This document shows, one piece after another, positions 17,628 to 24,936 of a stretch of 64,000 nt of DNA. The number at the start of each line of letters is the position of its first letter. Position 1 is the first letter of the stretch. The stretch is from Vibrio sinaloensis (GTDB lineage: Bacteria; Pseudomonadota; Gammaproteobacteria; Enterobacterales; Vibrionaceae). The stretch is taken from the NCBI RefSeq assembly GCF_000808535.1, contig NZ_JWLV01000001.1, forward strand, positions 124,001 to 188,000, in the 5' to 3' direction. A program made the translations under genes and the position numbers. Below the pieces are notes generated by a model, which was not told where the DNA came from, did not search any database, and was given only the letters and a program-made list of their open reading frames with translations.

Positions 17628-18758
17628 TTAACTGTCGAATAAGTAAAGGTACTCAGCGTAGCCTTCTTTCTCGAGATCTTCTTTAGCGATAAAACGCATT
17701 GCAGCAGAGTTCATGCAGTAACGCAGCCCTGTTGGAGCAGGTCCGTCTTTAAAGACATGACCTAAGTGGGAGTCCCCAAATCGGCTACGAACTTCCGTTC
17801 TTGGATAGACTAGGTGATAGTCAGTTTTAGTGACAATGTAACCTGCGTTGATCGGTTTCGTAAAGCTCGGCCAACCTGTGCCCGATTTGTATTTGTCGGT
17901 GGAGCTAAATAAGGGCTCGCCGGAGACAATATCGACATAGATGCCGTCACGCTTATTATCCCAATATTCGTTACGGAACGCTCGTTCGGTGCCTTCCTCT
18001 TGAGTGACGTAGTATTGCAGTTCAGACAGCTTGGACTTGATTTCGTCGTCCGAAGGTTTTGCGTACGGCTTAATGCTTGAAACGGCTTTTTTCTCATCGA
18101 TTAATTGGCGTAACGTTTTTGGATCATCTTTACGAGATTCACCAAAGATACCATCCAAATATTGGTCACGACCGGATGCGTAGCGATAGTAGTTGTAACG
18201 GATTTTATTACGCTTGTAGTAGTCTTGATGATACTCTTCTGCTGGCCAAAACTTCTCAAACTCAATCAGTTCTGTTTTAAGCGGTTTTTTGAAGACACCG
18301 AGTTCATCTATCTCGGTCATAAAGCGCTGAGCAATTTGTTTTTGAACATCATTGTGATAGAAGATAGCTGGTCGATAATGTCGACCTCGATCCACAAACG
18401 AACCTTGATCGTCGGTCGGATCGATGTGACGAAAAAACTGGTCAAGGACTTGCTCATAGCTGACGGCTTTTGGGTCATACTTCACTTCAATGACCTCGAT
18501 GTGACCCGTTTTACCCGATGAGACTTGTTTGTATGTTGGGTTTTCCAACTCACCACCAGAGTACCCGGATACAACGTCTAAAACGCCTGGGAGTTTTTCT
18601 AAATCCGACTCAGTGCACCAAAAGCAGCCTCCCGCTAGCGTAGCGACCTCGTAGCCTTTTAACGGTTGCCCCGAGCCATCCTTAGCGCTGCCCCAAAATG
18701 ATGCCATAAGTGCCAGCAAGGCAACGGATGGAAGGGCAAATTTCAACTTCACTTTCAT
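17628..18758 (-). CDS. msrAB: Periplasmic fused peptide methionine sulfoxide reductase MsrA/MsrB
   Basis: A 376-residue fusion that repairs both S- and R-epimers of oxidised methionine. The N-terminus is an export signal ([20 protein letters not shown]). The MsrA domain covers about 36-195 with the catalytic Cys45 in GGCFWCTE and [15 protein letters not shown]. The MsrB domain covers about 228-372: [23 protein letters not shown] and catalytic Cys348 in [12 protein letters not shown]. The zinc-binding CxxC pairs of many MsrB proteins are absent, as in exported PilB-type enzymes. Unlike Neisseria PilB there is no thioredoxin-like domain, so electrons must come from another periplasmic donor. 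Monocistronic. Confidence 0.94.
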   Translation of the reverse strand: MKVKLKFALPSVALLALMASFWGSAKDGSGQPLKGYEVATLAGGCFWCTESDLEKLPGVLDVVSGYSGGELENPTYKQVSSGKTGHIEVIEVKYDPKAVSYEQVLDQFFRHIDPTDDQGSFVDRGRHYRPAIFYHNDVQKQIAQRFMTEIDELGVFKKPLKTELIEFEKFWPAEEYHQDYYKRNKIRYNYYRYASGRDQYLDGIFGESRKDDPKTLRQLIDEKKAVSSIKPYAKPSDDEIKSKLSELQYYVTQEEGTERAFRNEYWDNKRDGIYVDIVSGEPLFSSTDKYKSGTGWPSFTKPINAGYIVTKTDYHLVYPRTEVRSRFGDSHLGHVFKDGPAPTGLRYCMNSAAMRFIAKEDLEKEGYAEYLYLFDS

Positions 18759-19026
18759 ATCAACCTCATCGATTGTTTTTGTTATCGCTAGATAAGAACG
18801 AGTTATCTTGGAAAAAATTTCACTTTCTCATTTGTAGTCATATTAGCGTGCCCAGATCACTGACAAAGGGAGAGCACTGAGAAATTGTTGGCGAATGAAA
18901 AACCGTCTCAGCGTGAAACCAGTATGTAAGCATATGTATGGGATTGTCGTCGAGCGCGATGAATCACAATAAACTCCAAGTCAATGGATTATAAATAATT
19001 TTGATTGGGTTTATTTGAGGGCCGTG

Positions 19027-20205
19027 ATGAAAACAATAACCACAACGCTACTGTTCGCCGCTATGCTAACCGCAGGGTGCAATAGTACAGACAATACGTC
19101 CAAGACAAAGATTGAACCCCATGCTGTTCACGGGGTAAACATCGAGCCAGTTCCAGCGCAGTTTTCTGATTACTCGCGAGCGGGTTACGACCGTTATGTC
19201 GGCGTCAAAGCGCCAAACGGAAAGTCTATTCATATTTTGATCATGGATCGTTTAACTGAGCACCAAATTGTAAAAGCAGTGAATGTACTTAAACACTATC
19301 TGGAGCCTGTGTCTGGGACTGAATTTGGTCGAGCTGTTCAAAAAGCCAAGATAGCCAACACGATGGCTAACAACCACGCCGTGTTAAAGCTGATGAATTA
19401 TCATGATGCGCCCAAGTACAACGATGATCTTGAAGGGCAGCCCTTATTTGAGGAGGAAATTCAGGTAGAGGGGGGTAAGTGGTACGTAAACCAAGATTAC
19501 AACGAACATCGAGATGCGTCATACGAGGAAATTTTGCATCTTGTTCATGATTACGGAATTGGTGTTCACAACTCACCAGAAGAAAACGAAATGGCCTTGC
19601 CTAACTTTGCAAAAAGGTTCAATACGATTCAGCAGAATTCTTTGCACAGTGCCTATAATCCACCAGCCGATATATTAAAAGAGTGGCAAGATGAAGTGAG
19701 TGTTGATCAAGAGTACTTTGCTGCTGTTATCGACAGTTACTATGGTCTTTGGGGGGCTTTCCGAGGGGAAGGTATGTGGGGGATGTATAAAGTGAAAACT
19801 CGACAAGACTTCGATACCTTAGACCCAAATGCAAAGGCTATCACTGAGCAAATATTTGCCAAAACACTCACCTACGATGCCTACATTGACGATTCCTTTA
19901 CAGGCACCTTCAAAATGCGATTTGATGAAAAAGTGCCGTACACTCACCATTCTCAGTACCTAACAAAACTGACGTTGTCTGGAAGTAATGACAGCGACGT
20001 TCAACTTAATCAGTATGACAATATTATTAAAGGTAATTCTGGTGAAAACACGGTTGTCGCTCGTGGGGCGAGGGCTGACTACACCATAGAGCGTGATAGT
20101 GGCGGACAAGTGCGCTTAACAGATACGATTTCTGATCGTGATGGCGCAAACACGCTATCGAATATTGAGAAAATTCAATTCACAGATCAAACCGTGACTT
20201 TGTAG
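19027..20205 (+). CDS. Lipoprotein of unknown function with RTX-like C-terminal tail
   Basis: A 392-residue exported protein with a lipobox at about residues 14-18 (LTAGC), so it is probably membrane-anchored. The central part has no family I can name. It holds EEILHLVHDYGIG (Glu167 to Gly179), which looks like a zincin HExxH helix whose first His is Glu, followed by an aromatic cluster DSYYGLWGAFRGEGMWGMY. The last 80 residues (GSNDSDVQLNQYDNIIKGN, then RADYTIERDSGG and IEKIQFTDQTVTL) resemble the degenerate end of RTX/haemolysin-type calcium-binding repeats, which are usual in secreted rather than lipidated proteins. ATG 19027 has GAGG six bases upstream. Monocistronic. A metallopeptidase-like or pseudo-enzyme role is only a suggestion. 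Confidence 0.7.
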   Translation: MKTITTTLLFAAMLTAGCNSTDNTSKTKIEPHAVHGVNIEPVPAQFSDYSRAGYDRYVGVKAPNGKSIHILIMDRLTEHQIVKAVNVLKHYLEPVSGTEFGRAVQKAKIANTMANNHAVLKLMNYHDAPKYNDDLEGQPLFEEEIQVEGGKWYVNQDYNEHRDASYEEILHLVHDYGIGVHNSPEENEMALPNFAKRFNTIQQNSLHSAYNPPADILKEWQDEVSVDQEYFAAVIDSYYGLWGAFRGEGMWGMYKVKTRQDFDTLDPNAKAITEQIFAKTLTYDAYIDDSFTGTFKMRFDEKVPYTHHSQYLTKLTLSGSNDSDVQLNQYDNIIKGNSGENTVVARGARADYTIERDSGGQVRLTDTISDRDGANTLSNIEKIQFTDQTVTL

Positions 20206-20213
20206 ACTAAATT

Positions 20214-20252
20214 GCAAAAAAAAAGAGCCCTCGATTTATTGAGGGCTCTTTA
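20214..20252. terminator. Bidirectional terminator, lipoprotein / tyrP
   Basis: GAGCCCTC (20225-20232) and GAGGGCTC (20241-20248) with an 8-nt loop, flanked by an A-run on the left and TTTA on the right. Confidence 0.85.
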
Positions 20253-20266
20253 GTGTATAACGAGGT

Positions 20267-21469
20267 TTAGCCAAGTGATGGCAAAAGACCTACAGTGATC
20301 AGCACCTGCGCAAACACGATGACGACACCGATCGCGCTCGTCGCGACAAGCCCCGCATTGCCGCCTCTAACTTGGTAAAGATGTTTAGGCGCGTCAACAC
20401 GAGCTTTTCGCACCATCAAAATTGGTAGGAAAATGGCTAATACAACCAAGGCAATCGCTGCATAGCCAAGTGCCATAATGAATCCTTGTGGGTAAAACAG
20501 CGCAAATCCCATGGGTGGCAGGAAGGTGATTAACCCGGTCATCACGCGAGAGCCGCCATTTGTTTTCTTCTTCAAGGTGTCCCCTAAAAACTCAAACAAA
20601 CCCAAGCTTACGCCAAGAAAAGAGGTCAGCAGCGCAAGATCCGCGAAGATCCCGATGGTTTGGCTGAGGTTAGACTGATGAACGGTTTGAGAGAGTGTTC
20701 CGATCAATGCGCTTAAGCCTTGATTCTCAAGTAACGTTTGTTGGTTTACGACTCCAAGTGTAACCACTTGCCAAAACACGTAAATGATGAGAGGAATGGC
20801 AGAGCCAATGACAATGGCTTTGCGAAGCGATGGAGTGTGTCCGTCTAAGTAGTTTACGATAGCAGGAATACTGCCGTGAAAGCCAAACGAAGTGAAAATG
20901 ACAGGGATTGCAGCGATCACAATGCCTTGCTCGACAGGCATACTTAACAGGTATGACTCAGTCACATTTGGCGCCAAAAACGTCAGCACGAGTGCCATTG
21001 CCACCACTTTTACCAAGAACAAAACACGGTTTACCTTGTCAACGGTTGCTGTGCCAATCGTGACAACGCTTGCCACGATTAGGGTAAAGAGGAGTGTAGA
21101 AGTCGTTGAAGAAACCTCTAGCCCAACAAGCGCTTGAATACGCTCACCAAACTGTGAACCGCCTCCAGCGATGTAAGCAGCACATAGGGCGTAAAACAGG
21201 AACATCATAGCAAAGCTTGCTACCCACTTTCCTTTTTTGCCGAGAAACTGGTTTGCTAACGTATGTAAAGTCGCATCTTGTTCAGCATGCTGGTGGACCT
21301 CAACCATCAATAGCGCGGTATACGCCATCAACGCCCATAGACCTAGCATGATAACGAGTGATGTGGTGAAACCGATGCCTGCCGAAGCAAGAGGAAGGGC
21401 GAGCATGCCTGCGCCAATGGTGGTGCCTGCGATGATCAAAGTACTACCGAAAACCTTTGATTTAGTCAT
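20267..21469 (-). CDS. tyrP: Tyrosine-specific transport protein (HAAAP family)
   Basis: A 400-residue inner-membrane symporter for an aromatic amino acid, closest in motif order to E. coli TyrP. It has about eleven helices. Marks: GSTLIIAGTTIGAGMLALPL near 8-27, LWALMAYTALLMVEV, AIPVIFTSFGFHGSIPAIVN, the loop LRKAIVIGSAIPLIIYVFWQ, and SFLGVSLGLFEFLGDTLKKK. Members import aromatic amino acids with a proton. Upstream lie two or three TyrR-box-like sequences, which supports control by TyrR as in E. coli tyrP. Tryptophan transporters (Mtr, TnaB) are the main alternative. Confidence 0.9.
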   Translation of the reverse strand: MTKSKVFGSTLIIAGTTIGAGMLALPLASAGIGFTTSLVIMLGLWALMAYTALLMVEVHQHAEQDATLHTLANQFLGKKGKWVASFAMMFLFYALCAAYIAGGGSQFGERIQALVGLEVSSTTSTLLFTLIVASVVTIGTATVDKVNRVLFLVKVVAMALVLTFLAPNVTESYLLSMPVEQGIVIAAIPVIFTSFGFHGSIPAIVNYLDGHTPSLRKAIVIGSAIPLIIYVFWQVVTLGVVNQQTLLENQGLSALIGTLSQTVHQSNLSQTIGIFADLALLTSFLGVSLGLFEFLGDTLKKKTNGGSRVMTGLITFLPPMGFALFYPQGFIMALGYAAIALVVLAIFLPILMVRKARVDAPKHLYQVRGGNAGLVATSAIGVVIVFAQVLITVGLLPSLG

Positions 21470-21562
21470 GTATAAAATTCTTTACATTGATGGTTGTGTA
21501 TTTAGCTGTTATGGCTAGTGAATAGGCTAAAACTAGCCATAAATCCTTAGTTTCGTGCATTG

Positions 21563-21599
21563 TGTAAAAATATAAGAACACTTTCAAGTAAAATGTACA
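21563..21599 (-). promoter_or_regulatory. Two adjacent TyrR-box-like sequences
   Basis: Against the consensus TGTAAA-N6-TTTACA, 21563-21580 matches 9 of 12 (left half perfect) and 21582-21599 matches 9 of 12. They are one base apart, as in E. coli tyrP, where paired boxes mediate regulation. They lie 94-130 bp before the tyrP start. Confidence 0.5.
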
Positions 21600-21615
21600 G
21601 ATTAATTGCTGTTAG

Positions 21616-21633
21616 TGTAAGATTTAATATACA
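21616..21633 (-). promoter_or_regulatory. Strongest TyrR-box-like sequence
   Basis: TGTAAG-ATTTAA-TATACA matches the TyrR consensus at 10 of 12 fixed positions with the exact 6-base spacing. Confidence 0.55.
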
Positions 21634-21705
21634 GTGGCTTGTGGTGCTTGATTGCAAACGGTTTCATGGGATTGCAGTCAAAGCGTGATAAAAAATTACT
21701 TTGCA

Positions 21706-21723
21706 CTTTCACGAAACTGTCAT
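21706..21723 (+). promoter_or_regulatory. Pho-box-like direct repeat (candidate PhoB site)
   Basis: CTTTCAC-GAAA-CTGTCAT: two 7-mers 11 bp apart, matching CTGTCA(T/C) at 6 of 7 and 7 of 7, with an AT-rich spacer and ATAA after. It points rightward, about 90 bp before the 40-codon gene. Confidence 0.45.
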
Positions 21724-21746
21724 ATAAGAGGTTTAAAAAGGAACAA

Positions 21747-21785
21747 TAGACCACATATACAAGGTGAGACTTGTAAGCAGGTCTA
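21747..21785 (+). promoter_or_regulatory. Foldable leader of the 40-codon gene
   Basis: TAGACC (21747-21752) pairs with GGTCTA (21780-21785), enclosing ACAAG (21759-21763) with CTTGT (21770-21774). The nested stem lies before the ribosome site at 21800-21807 and could affect translation or mRNA stability. Confidence 0.4.
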
Positions 21786-21812
21786 TAAAGTTGTTTATCA
21801 AAGGAGGTCAGA

Positions 21813-21935
21813 ATGAGTGACCAAACACAAAATGAAGAATGCCTAGAACTGCTAGATGCAATGGAAATTGGCTTCGAGCTTTCAGACTACGAACAGTCAA
21901 TCGAAGCATTAGCAGAAGAAATCTTCAATAAATAA
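21813..21935 (+). CDS. 40-residue acidic small protein
   Basis: An ATG at 21813 with an ideal AAAGGAGGTC ribosome site opens a 40-codon frame ending TAA 21933-21935. The product starts MSDQTQNEECLELLDAMEI and ends LAEEIFNK. It has about eleven acidic residues and only one lysine, no arginine, and looks like one or two amphipathic helices with no membrane segment. Two hairpins follow, the second a likely terminator. A Pho-box-like repeat and a nested stem lie upstream. I do not recognise the family. It could be a small regulator that binds a basic partner, or a translated leader, though no downstream gene in the same transcript depends on it before the terminator. Because the ribosome site is so strong, it is probably made. 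Confidence 0.65.
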   Translation: MSDQTQNEECLELLDAMEIGFELSDYEQSIEALAEEIFNK

Positions 21936-21937
21936 GC

Positions 21938-21996
21938 CTAGGCTCGTGCCTAGCTACCAGAATGAGCCAGTGCAATCGCGCTGGCTTTGTGCTTTT
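21938..21996 (+). terminator. Hairpins after the 40-codon gene
   Basis: First stem CTAGGC (21938-21943), loop TCGT, GCCTAG (21948-21953). Second stem AGCCAGTGC (21965-21973) with GCGCTGGCT (21978-21986, one G-T pair), followed by TTGTGCTTTT, which serves as the terminator. Confidence 0.65.
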
Positions 21997-22027
21997 ATAA
22001 GCCAAGCGATAACAATCTGGGAATCAT

Positions 22028-22600
22028 GTGAACTATCTTGCCCATTTACACATTGCGGATTATTGTCAGTCGAGCCTGTTAGGGAACTTGCTGGGTGATT
22101 TTGTTAAAGGCGATCCGCAAGGGAAATATCAACCGTCCATTGTACAAGGTGTTCGCCTGCATCGCTTCGTAGATGGGTACACTGACAGTCACCCCCTAGT
22201 CAAACAAGCAAAAGGGTTGTTTCCCCAAGGCCCACGCCGATTCTCTGGCATTGCACTCGACATGTTTTGGGACCATTGTCTTGCCCGTGATTGGGACGCT
22301 TTTCACCACCTATCTCTTGAGCTATTTTGTACTCATGCCGAACGCCAAGTTAACGCTACGCAAACCAACTTACCTGAACGATTTGAACGAATTAACGGTT
22401 TGATGTGGGAAGGGCGTTGGTTAGAGTCTTATCAAAGCCTAGACAATATTGGCTACGCATTAGAAAGAATGTCACGTCGTTCGCCACGAATGGGACAATT
22501 AACAGAATGTACTCCCTATTTGGAACAGAATTATAAGCAGCTAAGCCAACTATTTGCCCGCCTATATCCCGATGTACTAACTGCGAGCAAGAGATTCTGA
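22028..22600 (+). CDS. acpH: Acyl carrier protein phosphodiesterase
   Basis: A 190-residue HD-like hydrolase that removes the 4'-phosphopantetheine arm from holo-ACP. Marks: MNYLAHLHIADY, LLGNLLGDFVKGD, VRLHRFVDGYTDSHP with the metal-site HRFVD, and FSGIALDMFWDHCLARDW. Length equals that of E. coli AcpH. The start is GTG 22028 preceded by no strong ribosome site. It ends 35 bases before the RhlE-type helicase gene, so read-through is likely. Confidence 0.92.
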   Translation: MNYLAHLHIADYCQSSLLGNLLGDFVKGDPQGKYQPSIVQGVRLHRFVDGYTDSHPLVKQAKGLFPQGPRRFSGIALDMFWDHCLARDWDAFHHLSLELFCTHAERQVNATQTNLPERFERINGLMWEGRWLESYQSLDNIGYALERMSRRSPRMGQLTECTPYLEQNYKQLSQLFARLYPDVLTASKRF

Positions 22601-22635
22601 TAGAATCGTCGACCTTGCATTTATAGGTAACACGC

Positions 22636-23895
22636 ATGTCGACGCAATTTGAATCACTTGGGCTATGTCCAACCTTACTTTCCACATTATCTTCACTCGG
22701 CTTTGAGCAACCCACAGAGGTTCAAACGCAAGCTATTCCTCACGTATTGGAGGGGAAAGACGTTTTAGCCGGCGCTCAAACGGGGACGGGAAAAACGGCG
22801 GCATTTGGTTTACCGATCATCCAAAAATTAATCGAGTCTGAGGCAAAACGCGATCCACAAAGTAATGACGTTCGCGCCTTGGTTCTGGTTCCGACTCGCG
22901 AGCTTGCTCAGCAGGTATTCGACAATCTCGTTCAATACGCACAAGTAACTGAACTTAAAATTGTTACTGCTTACGGCGGTACCAGTATGAATGTTCAAAC
23001 TCGTAATTTGGAACAAGGTTGTGACATTCTGATCGCCACGCCAGGACGTTTAATCGATCATATGTTTTGTAAAAATGTGAGCCTTCTTAAGTCAGAGTTT
23101 TTGGTGCTCGACGAAGCGGATCGAATGTTAGATATGGGATTCATGCCTGACATCCAACGTATTCTTAAGCGTTTTAATGCCGTTAGACAGACACTGTTCT
23201 TTTCCGCGACGTTTGATAAGCGAATAAAGAGCATCGCTTACAAACTTCAGTCTGAACCGGTTGAGGTACAAGTCTCTGCTTCAAACAGCACCGCTGAAAC
23301 CGTAAAACAGATGGTGTATCCCGTTGACAAAAAACGTAAAGCGGAGCTTCTTGCGTATTTGATTGGCTCTCGAAACTGGCAGCAAGTCTTGGTTTTTACC
23401 AAAACCAAGCAAGGCAGTGATGCGCTGGTTAAAGAGCTAAAACTGGATGGCATTAAAGCGGCATCAATCAATGGTGACAAAAGCCAAGGTGCGCGTCAAA
23501 AAGCGCTCGATGATTTCAAAGCAGGTAAAATTAGAGCTCTGATCGCAACTGACGTCGCCGCACGAGGTCTTGATATACAAGAGCTAGAGCAAGTGGTTAA
23601 CTTCGATATGCCGTATAAAGCAGAAGACTACGTTCATCGTATCGGCCGCACTGGGCGAGCTGGCAAAGAGGGCTTCGCGGTCTCCTTTATGAGTCGCGAC
23701 GAACACTACTTACTTGAAGCGATTGAACGTCTTTTGGACACGCGTTTACCGCAAGAATGGCTACAAGGTTTTGAGCCAAGTTTAGTAGAAGAAGTCGAGC
23801 TAGAACGTTCACCGCGTAGAAAGAGCCGCTCGTCTGACAAGCGTAAAATGAAGGCAAAATTGAAAATTCACGCGAATCGAGGCAAGAAACGCTAA
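22636..23895 (+). CDS. rhlE: DEAD-box RNA helicase, RhlE type
   Basis: A 419-residue helicase core with a short basic tail. Motifs: Q motif FEQPTEVQTQAIPHVLEGKD, GAQTGTGKTAAFGLP, PTRELAQQVFDN, TPGRLIDHM, VLDEADRMLDMGFMPDI, FSATFDKRIK, TDVAARGLDIQ and HRIGRTGRAG. The last 30 residues are rich in Lys and Arg (SPRRKSRSSDKRKMKAKLK), typical of RhlE-like proteins acting on ribosomal RNA or in mRNA decay. It lacks the DbpA C-terminal domain. Subfamily assignment is less certain than the helicase call. A GNAT gene follows 17 bases later. Confidence 0.9.
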   Translation: MSTQFESLGLCPTLLSTLSSLGFEQPTEVQTQAIPHVLEGKDVLAGAQTGTGKTAAFGLPIIQKLIESEAKRDPQSNDVRALVLVPTRELAQQVFDNLVQYAQVTELKIVTAYGGTSMNVQTRNLEQGCDILIATPGRLIDHMFCKNVSLLKSEFLVLDEADRMLDMGFMPDIQRILKRFNAVRQTLFFSATFDKRIKSIAYKLQSEPVEVQVSASNSTAETVKQMVYPVDKKRKAELLAYLIGSRNWQQVLVFTKTKQGSDALVKELKLDGIKAASINGDKSQGARQKALDDFKAGKIRALIATDVAARGLDIQELEQVVNFDMPYKAEDYVHRIGRTGRAGKEGFAVSFMSRDEHYLLEAIERLLDTRLPQEWLQGFEPSLVEEVELERSPRRKSRSSDKRKMKAKLKIHANRGKKR

Positions 23896-23912
23896 TCATC
23901 AAGGTAATGGCT

Positions 23913-24452
23913 ATGACCAGCAAAAGAGAGTTGGCGGACATCAAACTCACATTGCTTAATTTGAGTGATGCAGGACAACTGCTTGCGTTTGAGATCGAAA
24001 ACCAAACTTGGTTCGAGCAGTTTATCCCCCCGAGAGAGCAAGACTTTTACTCGTTAGAGGGGGTTACTCAGCATATTCAAGAGTTCTTACTTGAGTTCAA
24101 GTGTCACCGTTTGCTCCCATTGCTGATAAAAGATAATAGCGGGCAGATCATCGGGCGCCTCAATTTTACCAACGTTGATTTAAAAAAAGGCACCGCTCAT
24201 GTTGGTTACCGTGTTGGCCAACAATCGGTTTCCAAAGGAGTTGCGACGACCGCGCTGAGCAAGGGAATAACAGAACTGAGCAGTAAAGGGATCAAGCGGT
24301 TATTTGCTTATGCCGATGAAAACAACATGGCGTCACGAAAAGTTCTTACTACCAATGGGTTTGTCAAAGTTCGTATCGTGGAAAACTACGCGCAGTTGCA
24401 TAGTAAGCCGATAAATTGTATAGAGTTTACTTGTCTAATAAATAAACGATAA
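23913..24452 (+). CDS. GNAT acetyltransferase, RimJ/RimL type
   Basis: A 179-residue acetyltransferase. An aromatic N-terminal part (ENQTWFEQFIPPREQDFY) precedes the acetyl-CoA-binding core: LINDN-like strand LPLLIKDNSGQIIGRLNFTN, then GTAHVGYRVGQQSVSKGVAT with the Q/RxxGxG-like loop reduced to VGQQSVSKGVA, and KRLFAYADENNMASRKVLTT before the final strand. This order is that of RimJ-like N-acetyltransferases of ribosomal proteins or amino groups; the substrate is unknown. ATG 23913 is preferred to ATG 23907 because AAGG is then eight bases away. It overlaps no neighbour and is probably co-transcribed with the helicase. Confidence 0.85.
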   Translation: MTSKRELADIKLTLLNLSDAGQLLAFEIENQTWFEQFIPPREQDFYSLEGVTQHIQEFLLEFKCHRLLPLLIKDNSGQIIGRLNFTNVDLKKGTAHVGYRVGQQSVSKGVATTALSKGITELSSKGIKRLFAYADENNMASRKVLTTNGFVKVRIVENYAQLHSKPINCIEFTCLINKR

Positions 24453-24463
24453 GGAAGCACTCA

Positions 24464-24877
24464 ATGGAATTTCCAGTCTCAGCAGCATGTCAGTGTGGTC
24501 AAGTCAGTTACACACTTAAACGCGCTCCAATGAAGGTCTTTGCCTGCCATTGCCAAGAATGCCAAAAGCTCTCAACGAGCCCTTATAGCGTTACGGCTGT
24601 GTGCAATACCGAAGACGTAGAATTTCGTGGCGAAATGTCACAATGGGAGCGCTTAGCCGAAAGTGGTAACAAGAATTATGCGAAATTTTGTCCTCAATGT
24701 GGTAATCGCATCTACCACTACAACCCAGATGCACCAGAAACAGTAAAACTCAAACTAAAACCTGTGGGCAGTGAAGTCTCCGAGGAGTTTGCTCCTCAAG
24801 CACATGTCTGGGTGAGTGAAAAGCAAGCCTGGCTTACCCTAGAGGAAGGGACGGTGTGCTTTGATAAGCAGCCTTAA
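24464..24877 (+). CDS. GFA-family zinc protein (Mss4-like fold)
   Basis: A 137-residue protein with the seven-cysteine pattern of the GFA family: CQCGQVSYTL near residue 10, FACHCQECQKLSTSPYSV near 32-49, and FCPQCGNRIYHYNPD near 78-92. The fold binds two zinc ions. Family members have been called glutathione-dependent formaldehyde-activating enzymes, but that activity is doubtful for most of them. It is the last gene of a four-gene run ending in a bidirectional terminator. Substrate unknown. Confidence 0.85.
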   Translation: MEFPVSAACQCGQVSYTLKRAPMKVFACHCQECQKLSTSPYSVTAVCNTEDVEFRGEMSQWERLAESGNKNYAKFCPQCGNRIYHYNPDAPETVKLKLKPVGSEVSEEFAPQAHVWVSEKQAWLTLEEGTVCFDKQP

Positions 24878-24896
24878 AAAAATAACCTTAGAAAAC

Positions 24897-24925
24897 AAAA
24901 TGGGGAGCAATTGGCTCCCCATTTT
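24897..24925. terminator. Bidirectional terminator, GFA gene / desaturase
   Basis: AAAATGGGGAGC (24897-24908) and GCTCCCCATTTT (24914-24925), loop AATTG. Confidence 0.9.
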
Positions 24926-24936
24926 AATGTTTGGTG

